A stretch of DNA of 64,000 nucleotides from Phycisphaerales bacterium (GTDB lineage Bacteria; Planctomycetota; Phycisphaerae; Phycisphaerales; UBA1924): assembly GCA_020850415.1 (NCBI GenBank), contig JADZER010000030.1, forward strand, positions 62,001 through 126,000, given 5' to 3'. This document shows, piece after piece, positions 16,517 to 25,343 of the stretch. The notes beneath the pieces are model-generated. The model searched no databases and was not told the origin of the DNA. It was given only the letters and a program-made list of their open reading frames with translations. The stretch's first letter is position 1; the number at the start of each line of letters is the position of its first letter. Both the position numbers and the translations under genes were made by a program.

Positions 16517-18052
16517 TCAGGAGCCCGACTGCTCGATCAGGTCCTGGGCGGGCTGGGGCGGCTCGGCGGGGAGGCCGAGGCCCTCGGGCGCGAGGACATC
16601 GACGCGGGTGGGTGTGACGATCCGGAGGTTGAGGGCGGGGTCGAGCTCGCTGGTGCCGAGCACGCCGACGATCTCGCCGAGCTTGGTGGGGATGCCGAGG
16701 GCGTCGTCGGGGACGATATAGCCGAGGGTGCGGGGGATGCTCTCGTTGACGCTGACCATGCGGTACATGAGGGGCATGCGGGCGCCGTCGTAGACGCTGG
16801 AGCGGACGAGACGGCCGACGAACTGGTAGCCGCGGGTGCGCTCGAGCTCGATGACGCGGGTGCCGACGCTGGCGTAGGTGGCGTCGATGGCCTCTCGCTT
16901 GGTGCGGAGGTTGCGCCGGAGGTCTCGGGCGGCGATGCGGGTCTCGACGAGCTGGAGGCGCTGGCTGAGGCCGGTGCGGATGCGCTGGCCGATCTGGTCG
17001 TCGCCCTGGGCGGCGATGGCCCGGCGGAACTCGGCGGCGAGCTCGTCGAGCTCGGCGGTGTCGCTGCTCTGGCGCTGGACCTGCCCGAAGAGCTCGGCGA
17101 GGTGCTCGAGCGTGCCGATCATGCGGGACTCGGGGGTGGCCTGCTGGTCGATGTGGACGACGGCGCCGTCGTCGGGCTGGTCGGTGACGGGTTGGTCGCC
17201 GGGCTGGTCACCGGGCTGGTCACCGGGCTGGTCACCGGGCTGGTCACCGGGCTGGTCACCGGGTTGGGCTTGGGGGTCGACGGGCGGGACCATGGGCTCG
17301 ATCAGGCCGGGGTCGTCCTGCGGCGTGTCGGTCGGCTGGCCGGGGGGGGCGGTCTCGGGCTGGGTTTCGGGCTTGATTTCAGGCTTGATTTCGGGCTTGG
17401 TCTCGGGCTGGGTAGGGGGCTGAGCCGGGGGTTGGGCGGGGGTCTCGTCGGCGGGGGTGGGATCGGCCTGGGCGGGCTCGGGCTTGGGTTGGGTGGCGAG
17501 GTAGGCCTGAACCTCGGCGTCGTTGGCGAGGCGGAGGGCGTCGGCCTTGAGGTAGCCGCGGACGGGGGCGGGGGCCTGGACCTCGTACCCGATTGTGGAC
17601 CCGTCGGGCCCCTTGATGGGCTGTACGACGGTGAGTCGGGTGCCGACCGGGGGCTCGCTGGTGCGTGGTATGGCGCGCTGCCAGCTCTGGGCGAAGCCGG
17701 CGGCGTCGTTGCGGCTCTTGAGGGCGCTGATCTTGGTGAGGACGACGGTCTTGCCGCCGGCGTCCTCGCGGACCTCATCGGCGCGGACATAGACGGTGAG
17801 CCCTGGCGGGTAGGCGACGCGGGCCCATCCGGCGCCCTCGGCGTCGACCCAGAGGACCTGGCCTGCGGGGAGAGTGGCGACTGGGTAGTAGCCGTCCATG
17901 TCGCCGCTCTTGAGCGGGATATCGGGGCGGGTGGTGACGGCGTAGTACGGCTCGACCGGGTTGGTCTGCGCGGTGGCGTGGGTGGCGCCGAGGGCCGCGA
18001 TGGCGGCGGCCGCGGGGACGAGCAGCCGACGAAGGGCTGAGGAGAGGAGCAT
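16517..18052 (-). CDS. exported SH3-like protein with Pro-rich and QPGD repeats
   Basis: A 511-aa secreted protein with a signal peptide ('LLSSALRRLLVPAAAAIAALGATHATAQ'). After it come two SH3-like stretches ('YYAVTTRPDIPLKSGDMDGYYPVATLPAGQVLWVD...GWARVAYPPGLTVYVRADEV' and a second near residues 130-180), then a linker rich in Pro, Gln, Thr and Lys-Pro-Glu. The linker ends in six tandem G-D-Q-P units, and a helical C-terminal region follows. Bacterial SH3 domains often bind cell wall or peptides; the role here is unknown. Start M at 18052 has GGAGG upstream; an ATG 16 codons earlier exists but lacks that support. It is divergent from the TolC-like gene (236-bp gap). Confidence 0.88.
   Translation of the reverse strand: MLLSSALRRLLVPAAAAIAALGATHATAQTNPVEPYYAVTTRPDIPLKSGDMDGYYPVATLPAGQVLWVDAEGAGWARVAYPPGLTVYVRADEVREDAGGKTVVLTKISALKSRNDAAGFAQSWQRAIPRTSEPPVGTRLTVVQPIKGPDGSTIGYEVQAPAPVRGYLKADALRLANDAEVQAYLATQPKPEPAQADPTPADETPAQPPAQPPTQPETKPEIKPEIKPETQPETAPPGQPTDTPQDDPGLIEPMVPPVDPQAQPGDQPGDQPGDQPGDQPGDQPGDQPVTDQPDDGAVVHIDQQATPESRMIGTLEHLAELFGQVQRQSSDTAELDELAAEFRRAIAAQGDDQIGQRIRTGLSQRLQLVETRIAARDLRRNLRTKREAIDATYASVGTRVIELERTRGYQFVGRLVRSSVYDGARMPLMYRMVSVNESIPRTLGYIVPDDALGIPTKLGEIVGVLGTSELDPALNLRIVTPTRVDVLAPEGLGLPAEPPQPAQDLIEQSGS
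17190..17266. repeat. 12-bp tandem repeat coding (GDQP)n
   Basis: Six near-perfect units of 'accgggctggtc' lie in the minus-strand SH3-like gene. The period is in frame, so unit number can vary without breaking the protein. Confidence 0.9.
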
Positions 18053-18288
18053 GGGCGTCGCCTCCGAAGGATCCAAGCCCGAGGACGCACGCATGGTCAC
18101 CCCGCGGAGCTCCTACGCTCCGCTGCCGGCGCCTCCGTGCGTCCCGCCGGGTCCGTGGTGAGTGTATCCTTACCGCCCGACGCGTGGGTGTCGCTCCCGC
18201 GGGGGCCCGGAGGGGCGCCGGCCGGAGCCGACCCCCCCACACCCCCCGTTCACTTGCGTGTTCGGCCAGCCAGTTGAGGAACCCGCCC

Positions 18289-20328
18289 ATGAACGCCCCC
18301 CGACGCGCCCCCGGCACCCGCAGTGTTCTGGCTCTGGCAGGGCTTGCGGCCGGGGTGGCCGGCGTCCTGACCGGCTGCTCGAGCTCGCCGCTGGCCGACC
18401 ATCGCGAGCGAGACCTCCGGCGGACGGTGGTCGAATCGATCCGGACGGAGTTGGACGACGCGCAGCTGCGGCCGGGGTCGCGGGAGATCAGCCGTCAGCC
18501 GGAGGCGTTGCCGATCGACCCGAAGTTCTACCCGGAGCTGGAGGCGATGGCCGGGCCGAGCTCGCGGGACTTCGGCGCGGTGGACTACGGGCCCGATCTC
18601 ATGGGGGTGGAGGCGCGGCCGGTGGGGATCTCGCTGGAGCGGGCGATCCGCTCGGCGGTGGCAAACAACCTCGAGGTGCAGTTCGCGCGGCTGGCGCCGG
18701 CGATCAGCGAGGCGGATGTGGTGGCGGCGGAGGCGGCGTTCGACTGGACGCTGTTCTCGAACCTGAACTGGAACAACCTGGACCAGGTGAGCCCGTCGAG
18801 CTCGTTCGGGTCGAACGCGGGGCTCAACCAGCGTCAGTCGGTGCAGGGGCAGACGGGCGTGCGCCGGCAGCTGGAGTCGGGCGGGCAGTTCGCGGTGCAG
18901 CAGGAGCTGATCTACACCGACTTCGAGACGCGGGGCCAGACCTTCACGCCGGACCCGGCGACGCAGGCGACGCTCTCGTTCCAGTTCGACCAGCCGCTGC
19001 TGCGCGGGTTCGGGTCGGATGTGGCGTTGGCGCAGGTTCGGGTGAACCGGAATGTCGAGCGTGACGCGGTGGCCCGGCTGCGGGTGCAGCTGCTGCAGAC
19101 GGTGAACCAGACCGAGGCGACCTACTGGGAGCTGGTGCGGGCGCAGCACGACTTGGCGATCCTGCAGAAGCTGCTGGAGCGGGGGCTGAAGACGCGCGAT
19201 CAGCTGCAGACGCGTCTGGACGCGGGGCTGGATGTGCCGCCCTCGCAGCTGGCGGACGCGGTGGCGCGGGTGGAGCGTCGGAAGAGCGATGTCCGCCAGG
19301 CCCGGGACGCGGTGCGGGACGCGGGCGACCGGATCAAGGTGCTGATGAACGACCCGGACTTCCCGGTGGGTTCGGAGGTGATGCTGCTGCCGCTGGACCA
19401 GGGCGTGGACGAGCCGATGGCGTTCAGTCTGGTGGACGCGCTGACGACGGCGGTGACGCGCCGGCCTGAGGTGGACCAGGCGATCGTGTCGATGGACAAC
19501 ACCTCGATCCGCGAGACGGTGGCGGCCAACCAGCGCCTGCCGCAGCTGAACCTGCAGGTCCAGACGCGATTCCAGGGCATGGACGACGCGCTTGGCGCGG
19601 TGAGCAGCGAGTTCGACGGGAACTTTGTGGACTATGTGGTGGGTCTGGCGTTCGAGCAGGCGATCGGGAACCGCGGCCCCGAGGCCGAGTACACGCGCCG
19701 CCGGCTGGAGCGTGAGCAGGCGGTGATCTCGTACCGCAACACGGTGCAGCAGATCGTGCGGGATGTGAAGGCGTCGCTGCGGGCGGTGACGAGCAACTAC
19801 GAGATCGTGGCGCAGCGTCGGCAGGCGCGGATCGCGGCGGCCGAGTCGCTCCGGACGCTGGAGGTCGAGAACGAGAAGATCCGCGACCGGTCGAGCGAGC
19901 GGCTGGAGCTGGAGTTCAACCGTCAGGAGGCGCTGGCCAACGCGGAGCGGACGGAGATGCAGGCGATCAGCGAGTTCAACTCGTCGGTGGCGCAGCTCTA
20001 CGCGGCGATGGGGACGGCGCTGGAGCGCAACAACATCACGCTGGTGGCCCCCACCGCCGGCGAGGCTCTGCGGCGGCGTCACAGCGCAGACTGGTACGCC
20101 TCGTGGGCGGGCGGCGGCACGGAGCACCCCGGGGGCGCGCCGGCGGCGGAGCCGCCCGCGGACGGGCAGGGCGTCGAGACACCGGCCGCCGAGAGCCCCG
20201 AGGCGGCGCAGGACACGCAGGCGCCTGCCCCTGAAGCCCCGGCCCCGGAGGCTCCGGGCGACAGCGAGGCTCCGGCGGGGGAGCCGGGCCCGGACGACGC
20301 CCGCGGCGGGCACCCCTCCGGGGGGTGA
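18289..20328 (+). CDS. TolC-family outer-membrane efflux lipoprotein
   Basis: A 679-aa protein: lipobox 'VLTGCSSS' (Cys about residue 28), then long amphipathic helices of the OEP/TolC type ('AISEADVVAAEAAFDWTLFSNLNWNN', 'QLVRAQHDLAILQKLLERGLKTRDQLQTRLDAG', 'VQQIVRDVKASLRAVTSNYEIVAQRRQARIAAAE...FNRQEALANAERTEMQAISEFNSSVAQLYAAMGT'). Such trimers form periplasm-spanning exit ducts for RND or ABC efflux or type I secretion. No pump partner is adjacent. The last 80 or so residues are a Pro/Ala/Glu-rich tail, unusual for the family. ATG 18289 has TGAGGA eight bases upstream and starts just before the signal peptide. Confidence 0.92.
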   Translation: MNAPRRAPGTRSVLALAGLAAGVAGVLTGCSSSPLADHRERDLRRTVVESIRTELDDAQLRPGSREISRQPEALPIDPKFYPELEAMAGPSSRDFGAVDYGPDLMGVEARPVGISLERAIRSAVANNLEVQFARLAPAISEADVVAAEAAFDWTLFSNLNWNNLDQVSPSSSFGSNAGLNQRQSVQGQTGVRRQLESGGQFAVQQELIYTDFETRGQTFTPDPATQATLSFQFDQPLLRGFGSDVALAQVRVNRNVERDAVARLRVQLLQTVNQTEATYWELVRAQHDLAILQKLLERGLKTRDQLQTRLDAGLDVPPSQLADAVARVERRKSDVRQARDAVRDAGDRIKVLMNDPDFPVGSEVMLLPLDQGVDEPMAFSLVDALTTAVTRRPEVDQAIVSMDNTSIRETVAANQRLPQLNLQVQTRFQGMDDALGAVSSEFDGNFVDYVVGLAFEQAIGNRGPEAEYTRRRLEREQAVISYRNTVQQIVRDVKASLRAVTSNYEIVAQRRQARIAAAESLRTLEVENEKIRDRSSERLELEFNRQEALANAERTEMQAISEFNSSVAQLYAAMGTALERNNITLVAPTAGEALRRRHSADWYASWAGGGTEHPGGAPAAEPPADGQGVETPAAESPEAAQDTQAPAPEAPAPEAPGDSEAPAGEPGPDDARGGHPSGG

Positions 20329-20331
20329 GGT

Positions 20332-21312
20332 ATGCACGCGAGCCCCGAGGACATCGCGATCGCGATCGCGCTGCTGCGCTGCGGCCGGCTGGTGGCGTTC
20401 CCCACCGAGACGGTCTACGGCCTGGGGGCCGAGGCGCTCAACGCCGAGTCGGTCGCGGCGGTGTTCGCGGCGAAGGGGCGGCCGGCGTCGAACCCCTTGA
20501 TCGTGCATGTGGCGGACGAGGCGATGGCGCGGCGGGTGTGCGCGCACTGGACGCCGTCGGCGTCGCTGCTGGCGTCCCGGTTCTGGCCGGGCCCGCTGAC
20601 GCTGGTGCTGCCCAAGGCGCCGTGCGTGCCCGACCTGGTGACGGCGGGGGGGCCGACGGTGGCGGTGCGGTGCCCGAGCCACCCGCTGACGCTGGCGCTG
20701 ATCGAGACGCTGGGCACGCCGCTGGTGGGCCCGAGCGCGAACCGGTCGGGCGCGGTCTCCCCGACCTGCGCCGAGCATGTGCGTGAGAGCTTCGGCGAGG
20801 ACGAGGTGTTCGTGCTCGACGGCGGGCCGTGCGTGGGCGGGATCGAGTCGACGGTGCTGGACCTGACGGGCGGGCGCCCGCGGGTGCTGCGTCCGGGGTT
20901 GGTCACGCCCGAGCAGATCGCTGGGGAGCTCGGCGGGCCGGTGGACGGCCCGGGGGCGCCGGTCGGAGACGCGCCGGCCAGGTCGCCGGGGATGATGCGG
21001 TCGCACTACGCCCCGGGCGCCCCGGTCCGGATCGTCGAGGCGGGCGGGCTCGCGGGGTTGCTCGCGGCGTGCGCCGGGCCGGCGGTGGTGCTGACGGCGG
21101 GGGGTGAGCCGGTCGCGCCCCCCCACCGTCCGATCGCGATGCCCGCGGAGCCTGGCGCGTACGCGGCCCGGCTGTACGCGGCGCTGCGTGAGGCGGACGC
21201 GGGCTCGCCGCCGGTGATCGTGGTCGTCCGGCCGTGGGGCGGCGGGGCGCCGACGGGCGTGTGGCGGGCGATCGCCGATCGGTTGGAGCGGGCGGCGGCG
21301 CCGCGGGCCTGA
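20332..21312 (+). CDS. tsaC: threonylcarbamoyl-AMP synthase (Sua5/YrdC)
   Basis: Makes the threonylcarbamoyl-adenylate used for t6A37 modification of ANN-decoding tRNAs. The YrdC domain occupies residues 1-200 or so: 'GRLVAFPTETVYGLGAEA', 'AKGRPASNPLIVHV', 'WPGPLTLVL', 'PTVAVRCPSHPLTLALIE', 'PLVGPSANRSGAVSPT' and 'GIESTVLDL'. A linker 'SPGMMRSHYAPGAPVRI' leads to a shorter C-terminal Sua5 domain, so this is the long Sua5 type (326 aa) rather than the short TsaC type. It starts four bases after the TolC-like gene's stop and is probably co-transcribed with it. The next gene is convergent. Confidence 0.95.
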   Translation: MHASPEDIAIAIALLRCGRLVAFPTETVYGLGAEALNAESVAAVFAAKGRPASNPLIVHVADEAMARRVCAHWTPSASLLASRFWPGPLTLVLPKAPCVPDLVTAGGPTVAVRCPSHPLTLALIETLGTPLVGPSANRSGAVSPTCAEHVRESFGEDEVFVLDGGPCVGGIESTVLDLTGGRPRVLRPGLVTPEQIAGELGGPVDGPGAPVGDAPARSPGMMRSHYAPGAPVRIVEAGGLAGLLAACAGPAVVLTAGGEPVAPPHRPIAMPAEPGAYAARLYAALREADAGSPPVIVVVRPWGGGAPTGVWRAIADRLERAAAPRA

Positions 21313-21389
21313 CCCGACAGCGACCCCCGCGGCGCTCGATCTGTCGGTGGTGTGCGAGCGGGGGGGGGCGGATCCGGGCGCCGGGGTGG

Positions 21390-23057
21390 TCAGGCGGGGG
21401 AGAGGGGCGCCGCGAGCTGGTCGCTGGCCTGGTTGAGCACCGCGAGCGCGAGCCTCTCGGGGTTGTATCCGGCCTTGAGCATGACGACGGGCTTCCTCGC
21501 GGCCTTGGCGTAGCGGCGGGCCTCGTCGACATGCAGGTGCCCGGCGAGCTTGATGAGCACCACCACGAGGGCGGTGTCGTCGTGCTGGATCGGGGCTCGC
21601 ATGGGCAGGCCGCTGGCGTGCTCGGCGAGTTCGACCCAGTCGATATCCGCGAGGCCGAAGGCCGCGCAGAGGCGGTCGATCGCGTCGCCCCGTCGTTCGC
21701 CGCCGACGATGACCATCCTGCGCCCTTCGAGCAGCCGCCTGACGCGGGCGACACGCTCGCTCCAGCGTCGCTCCGGGCCCTCGGCGGGTGTCTCGTTCGC
21801 CGCGGCCACGAGGGACCTTGCCACGGTGATCGCGGCGTGGGACCGTGGCGCGTCCTGGGGCGGCTGCAGCTCGCCATCGACGAGTTCTTCGAAGAGTGCG
21901 GCCACGCGATCATCGTCGGGGGTCAGGCTGTGGCGTTCGAGTTCCCCGAGGGCGGCCTCGATCCTCGCCCAGTCGTGGTGCGGCTCGGTCGAACGCTCCG
22001 TGGAGAGCATGTCCGCGTGATACCGGACTTTGTTGCACAGCTTGTGCACCTCGGTGGATCTGCGTGTCTTCTCCTCCACCCGCTGGCGGAGGCCTCTGAG
22101 CCCGGCCTCAAGCTCGCCGATGGACTCCGGGGCGGGCGGGTTGTCCAGCCGCATGTGGCGCAGGACGAGCACCGTGCGGGACTTGGTCTCCCATCGGAGC
22201 CAGGCGTGGCTGTCGTCCTGGTCGAGATCGGGCTTGGTCAGCCAGGTTTCTGTGAGCACCTCGCGGAGCCCGGCGGTGGCCCAGGCGAGCAGTTGCATGG
22301 TCTCGGCGACCTCGGCCCTCCCGGCGGTCGGGGAGTCATCCACATCGGTCATGAGCGACGCCGCGGCGCCGAGCGCGTCGTACCACCTGGCGATGATCTC
22401 CAGTGTCGCGTCCGGCGGCTGGACCTGCTGGCGGTTGACCATCCAGAGGTAGCAGCCGGTTGTGTCGCGGGCGGTGTCGATCTCGCGCTGGATCTCCGAG
22501 ATGAGTCGGGCCTCTTCGGCGCTGTCGGGCGCGGCGGCTCGTCGTTCGATGAAGGTGCGGCAGGCCCTGGCCTTGAGCCCGCACCGGAACGCGATGAGCT
22601 GGAGGTCGAGCGTCACGGGCTCTTGCCATCGGTCGGGCTCGGCGCGGCCGCTCTCGTAGGACTGCATCGCGCCGAGGACCTCGCCGGACGACCCGCGGAC
22701 GACCACGGGGGCCTCGGCGCCGCCGAGGCGCAGGGGCACGACGGCGCGGGGGCCGGTGGGTGGCGGGGGCTCGGGGCTGGGGGCGGGGCGCGGGGGTGGT
22801 GTCGGCGCGGCGCGGGCCGGCTCGGTCTGCGGCGCGGGCGCGGCCGGTGCAGCGGGCGGGGCGGGCGCTTCGGGCTGCACCGGGGGCTTGGCGGGCGCGG
22901 GTTTCGCGGCCTCGGCGAGGAGGAACTCCCCCACCGCCGCCGCCAGCGCCCTCAGCGGGGCCGAGCGTTCGAGGTGTGGGCGCAGGACCGCGCGGAGGGT
23001 GTCCACGAGGTCCGCGCCGGTGTCTTTCCCGCCGTCGCCACCGCCGGGCGTGGTCAT
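21390..23057 (-). CDS. large protein with C-terminal DUF2325-like domain
   Basis: A 555-aa protein. Residues 1-115 or so are a Pro/Ala-rich leader. The middle is helical and reads like an uncharacterised regulatory region ('AVVRGSSGEVLGAMQSYESG...'), with 'HKLCNKVRYHADMLS'. The last 130 or so residues contain 'RRMVIVGGERRGDAIDRLCAAFGLADIDWVELAEHASG' and 'TALVVVLIKLAGHLHVDEARRYAKAARKPVVML', which match the DUF2325 pattern (an alpha/beta fold with GG near its start). Its ATG overlaps the stop of rpiA by one base, so it is the third gene of a coupled set with ALDH7 and rpiA. Its function is unknown, and its position suggests a link to stress or sugar metabolism only by context. Confidence 0.82.
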   Translation of the reverse strand: MTTPGGGDGGKDTGADLVDTLRAVLRPHLERSAPLRALAAAVGEFLLAEAAKPAPAKPPVQPEAPAPPAAPAAPAPQTEPARAAPTPPPRPAPSPEPPPPTGPRAVVPLRLGGAEAPVVVRGSSGEVLGAMQSYESGRAEPDRWQEPVTLDLQLIAFRCGLKARACRTFIERRAAAPDSAEEARLISEIQREIDTARDTTGCYLWMVNRQQVQPPDATLEIIARWYDALGAAASLMTDVDDSPTAGRAEVAETMQLLAWATAGLREVLTETWLTKPDLDQDDSHAWLRWETKSRTVLVLRHMRLDNPPAPESIGELEAGLRGLRQRVEEKTRRSTEVHKLCNKVRYHADMLSTERSTEPHHDWARIEAALGELERHSLTPDDDRVAALFEELVDGELQPPQDAPRSHAAITVARSLVAAANETPAEGPERRWSERVARVRRLLEGRRMVIVGGERRGDAIDRLCAAFGLADIDWVELAEHASGLPMRAPIQHDDTALVVVLIKLAGHLHVDEARRYAKAARKPVVMLKAGYNPERLALAVLNQASDQLAAPLSPA

Positions 23058-23746
23058 CACCGCTCCCGTACGCGTCGCTCGATGGTGCCGCTGTCGCGTT
23101 CGACGAGGATCTCGTCGGCCTCGGTGAGGAACAGGCCGTGGTCGATGACGCCGGGGATGTCGTTCAGCGACGCGGCCATCTCGGAGAGGTCCTGCTCTCC
23201 GAGGGCGACATCGATGACGAGGTTTCCGTTGTCGGTGAGGAACAGCTCGCCCTTGATGGTGCGTCGGCAGACGCCGTTGAGTCCGAGGTTGCGGAGCTCG
23301 GCCCTGACGGCGGCGAGGCCGAAGGCGAGGACGGCGATGGGGAGGGTGGTGCGTTCGCCGATGCGGCTGACGAGCTTGGACTCGTCGACCATGTAGACGC
23401 ATCGGTCGCTGGCCCATGCGACAATGCGCTCGCGGGTCATGGCGCCGCCGGAGCCCTTGAGCATGTTCATGCTGGCGTCGACCTCGTCGGCGCCGTCGAA
23501 GAGGTAGTCGACCTTCTCGACGAGCGCGAAGTCCATGACGGGCAGGCCGTGGAACCTGGCGAGGGTCTCGGTGGCGTGGCTGGTGGCCACGCAGCGGATC
23601 TCGAGGTTCTCGGTCTTCATGCGTTCGGCGAGGGCGATCACGCCGCGGGAGGCGGTGCGCCCGGTGCCCAGACCGACGACCATCCCGTTCTTGATATCGG
23701 CGACTGCGGCCTCTGCCAACGGATCGGCGACGCGTTGCTCGGTCAT
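23057..23746 (-). CDS. rpiA: ribose-5-phosphate isomerase A
   Basis: Interconverts ribose-5-P and ribulose-5-P in the pentose phosphate pathway (EC 5.3.1.6). The 229-aa product shows the RpiA signature: 'GMVVGLGTGRTA' (phosphate loop), 'RCVATSHATETLARFHGLPVMDF', 'DYLFDGADEVDASMNMLKGSGGAMTRERIVAWAS' (the D-G-A-D-E and K-G-G/S-G regions of the active site) and 'VDESKLVSRIG'. The T-S-x-x-T motif is intact as 'ATSHATE'. The start ATG overlaps the upstream ALDH7 stop as ATGA, and its own stop overlaps the next gene's ATG, so the three genes are translationally coupled. Confidence 0.96.
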   Translation of the reverse strand: MTEQRVADPLAEAAVADIKNGMVVGLGTGRTASRGVIALAERMKTENLEIRCVATSHATETLARFHGLPVMDFALVEKVDYLFDGADEVDASMNMLKGSGGAMTRERIVAWASDRCVYMVDESKLVSRIGERTTLPIAVLAFGLAAVRAELRNLGLNGVCRRTIKGELFLTDNGNLVIDVALGEQDLSEMAASLNDIPGVIDHGLFLTEADEILVERDSGTIERRVRER

Positions 23747-25287
23747 GAGGTTGCTCCGAACTCGATGCCCTGTGCGAGGCGCATGGACGCGCCGAAGTTG
23801 ACGGTGACGGTCTGCCGGCGCATGTACTGCTTCCAGGAGTCGGAGCCGGACTCTCGTCCGCCGCCGGTGTCCTTCTCGCCGCCGAAAGCGCCGCCGATCT
23901 CGGCGCCGCTGGTGCCGAGGTTCACATAGGCCAGGCCGCAGTCGCTGCCGACGCCGGCGGGGCTGAGGAACCGCTCTGCGGCGCGAACGCTGGTGGTGAA
24001 GATGGCGCTGCTGAGGCCCTGATCGACATCGTTCTGCATGGCGATGGCCTGGTCGAGGGTCTTGTAGGTGAAGACATAGAGGATGGGGGCGAAGGTCTCT
24101 TCGTGGGCGATGGGGAGGGAGCCCGAGGCGGGGACGCGGACGATGGTCGGCTGGACGAAGTGGCCGCCGAGCCCGTCGCCGGTGGCCCGGCCGCCGCCGA
24201 CAAGGATCTCGCCGCCCTGCTCCCTGGCCTTCCCGACGGCGCGGAGGAACTGCTCGACGGCCCGCTCGTTGATCAGCGGTCCGACGAGGGTTTTCTTGTC
24301 CAGCGGGTCGCCGATGGTGACCTGCTTGTATGCCCTGACGAGCCGGTCGGTGAGCTTGTCGACGACGGACTCGTGGACGATGAGGCGGCGGGTGGTAGTG
24401 CAGCGCTGGCCGGCGGTGCCGACGGCGCCGAAGAAGATGCCCTCGAACGCCAGTTCGAGGTTGGCGTCGGGCTCGACGATGATGGCGTTGTTGCCGCCGA
24501 GCTCGAGCAGGCACCGGCCGAGCCGCTTGGCGACCACGGAGCCCACGACGCGCCCCATGCGGCAGGAGCCGGTGGCGCTGATGAGGGGCAGTCTGCGGTC
24601 GTGGATCATCGCCTCGCCGACCTCGGGGTCGGTCCCGATGACCAGCTTGAAGACATCCTCGTGGCCCATGGCCGAGGCGACGCGCTGGGCGATCTGGTTG
24701 GTGGCGAGGGCGGTGAGCGGGGCGAGGAGGCTGGGCTTCCAGACCGAGACATCGCCGCAGACCGCGCCGAGCATGGCGTTCCAGCCCCAGACGGCGTTGG
24801 GGAAGTTGAAGGCGGTGATGATGCCGATGGGGCCGAGCGGGAGCCACTGCTCGTACATGCGGTGCTCGGGTCGCTCGCTGGGCATGGTCAGGCCGTAGAG
24901 CTGGCGGGAGAGACCGACGGCGAAGTCGGCGATGTCGATGGTCTCCTGGACCTCGCCGATGCCCTCGGCCCGGATCTTGCCGACCTCGAGGGCGACCAGC
25001 TCGCCCAGGGGCTCGAGGTTCTTCCGGAGCTCGTCGCCGATGGCCCGGACGACCTGGCCTCGGACGGGGGCGGGGACGCGGCGCCAGCGGTCAAAGCCCG
25101 CGGCGGCGTGGGCCATGGTCTTCTCGTAGGTGTCGGCGGTGTCGAGCCGCACGCCGGCGATGGGGCGGCCGGTGGCCGGGTTCTCGCTGAGGACGATGCC
25201 CCTCTCGGGCGTCTCGTCCCCGACCGGCTCAAGGACCACGCGTTCGTGCGTGTCGAGCCCCAGCTTTCGAAGCAGGTCCGTACTCAT
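23743..25287 (-). CDS. aldehyde dehydrogenase, ALDH7 (antiquitin-like, aminoadipate-semialdehyde dehydrogenase type)
   Basis: A 514-aa NAD(P)-dependent dehydrogenase. Motifs: 'LPLGPIGIITAFNFPNAVWGWNAMLGAVCGDVSVWKPS', 'LELGGNNAIIVEPDANLELAFEGIFFGAVGTAGQRCTTTRRLIV' (catalytic Cys in G-Q-R-C, general base Glu in L-E-L-G-G) and 'GGAFGGEKDTGGGRESGSDSWKQYMRR'. The E-K-x-T-G-G-G-R-E-S-G-S-D-S-W block near the C-terminus is characteristic of ALDH7 enzymes, which oxidise alpha-aminoadipic semialdehyde in lysine catabolism or act in stress responses. Start M at 25287 follows a non-conserved upstream extension. The gene heads the coupled ALDH7-rpiA-DUF2325 unit. Confidence 0.94.
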   Translation of the reverse strand: MSTDLLRKLGLDTHERVVLEPVGDETPERGIVLSENPATGRPIAGVRLDTADTYEKTMAHAAAGFDRWRRVPAPVRGQVVRAIGDELRKNLEPLGELVALEVGKIRAEGIGEVQETIDIADFAVGLSRQLYGLTMPSERPEHRMYEQWLPLGPIGIITAFNFPNAVWGWNAMLGAVCGDVSVWKPSLLAPLTALATNQIAQRVASAMGHEDVFKLVIGTDPEVGEAMIHDRRLPLISATGSCRMGRVVGSVVAKRLGRCLLELGGNNAIIVEPDANLELAFEGIFFGAVGTAGQRCTTTRRLIVHESVVDKLTDRLVRAYKQVTIGDPLDKKTLVGPLINERAVEQFLRAVGKAREQGGEILVGGGRATGDGLGGHFVQPTIVRVPASGSLPIAHEETFAPILYVFTYKTLDQAIAMQNDVDQGLSSAIFTTSVRAAERFLSPAGVGSDCGLAYVNLGTSGAEIGGAFGGEKDTGGGRESGSDSWKQYMRRQTVTVNFGASMRLAQGIEFGATS

Positions 25288-25343
25288 GGCGGAGTGTAGG
25301 GGGCAACCCCCGGGACCGGCACCGGCCCGCGCCCGGGGGGTGG

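Noticed and set aside
17190-17266. Possible CRISPR or regulatory array
   Set aside because: In-frame 12-bp coding repeat with no spacers.
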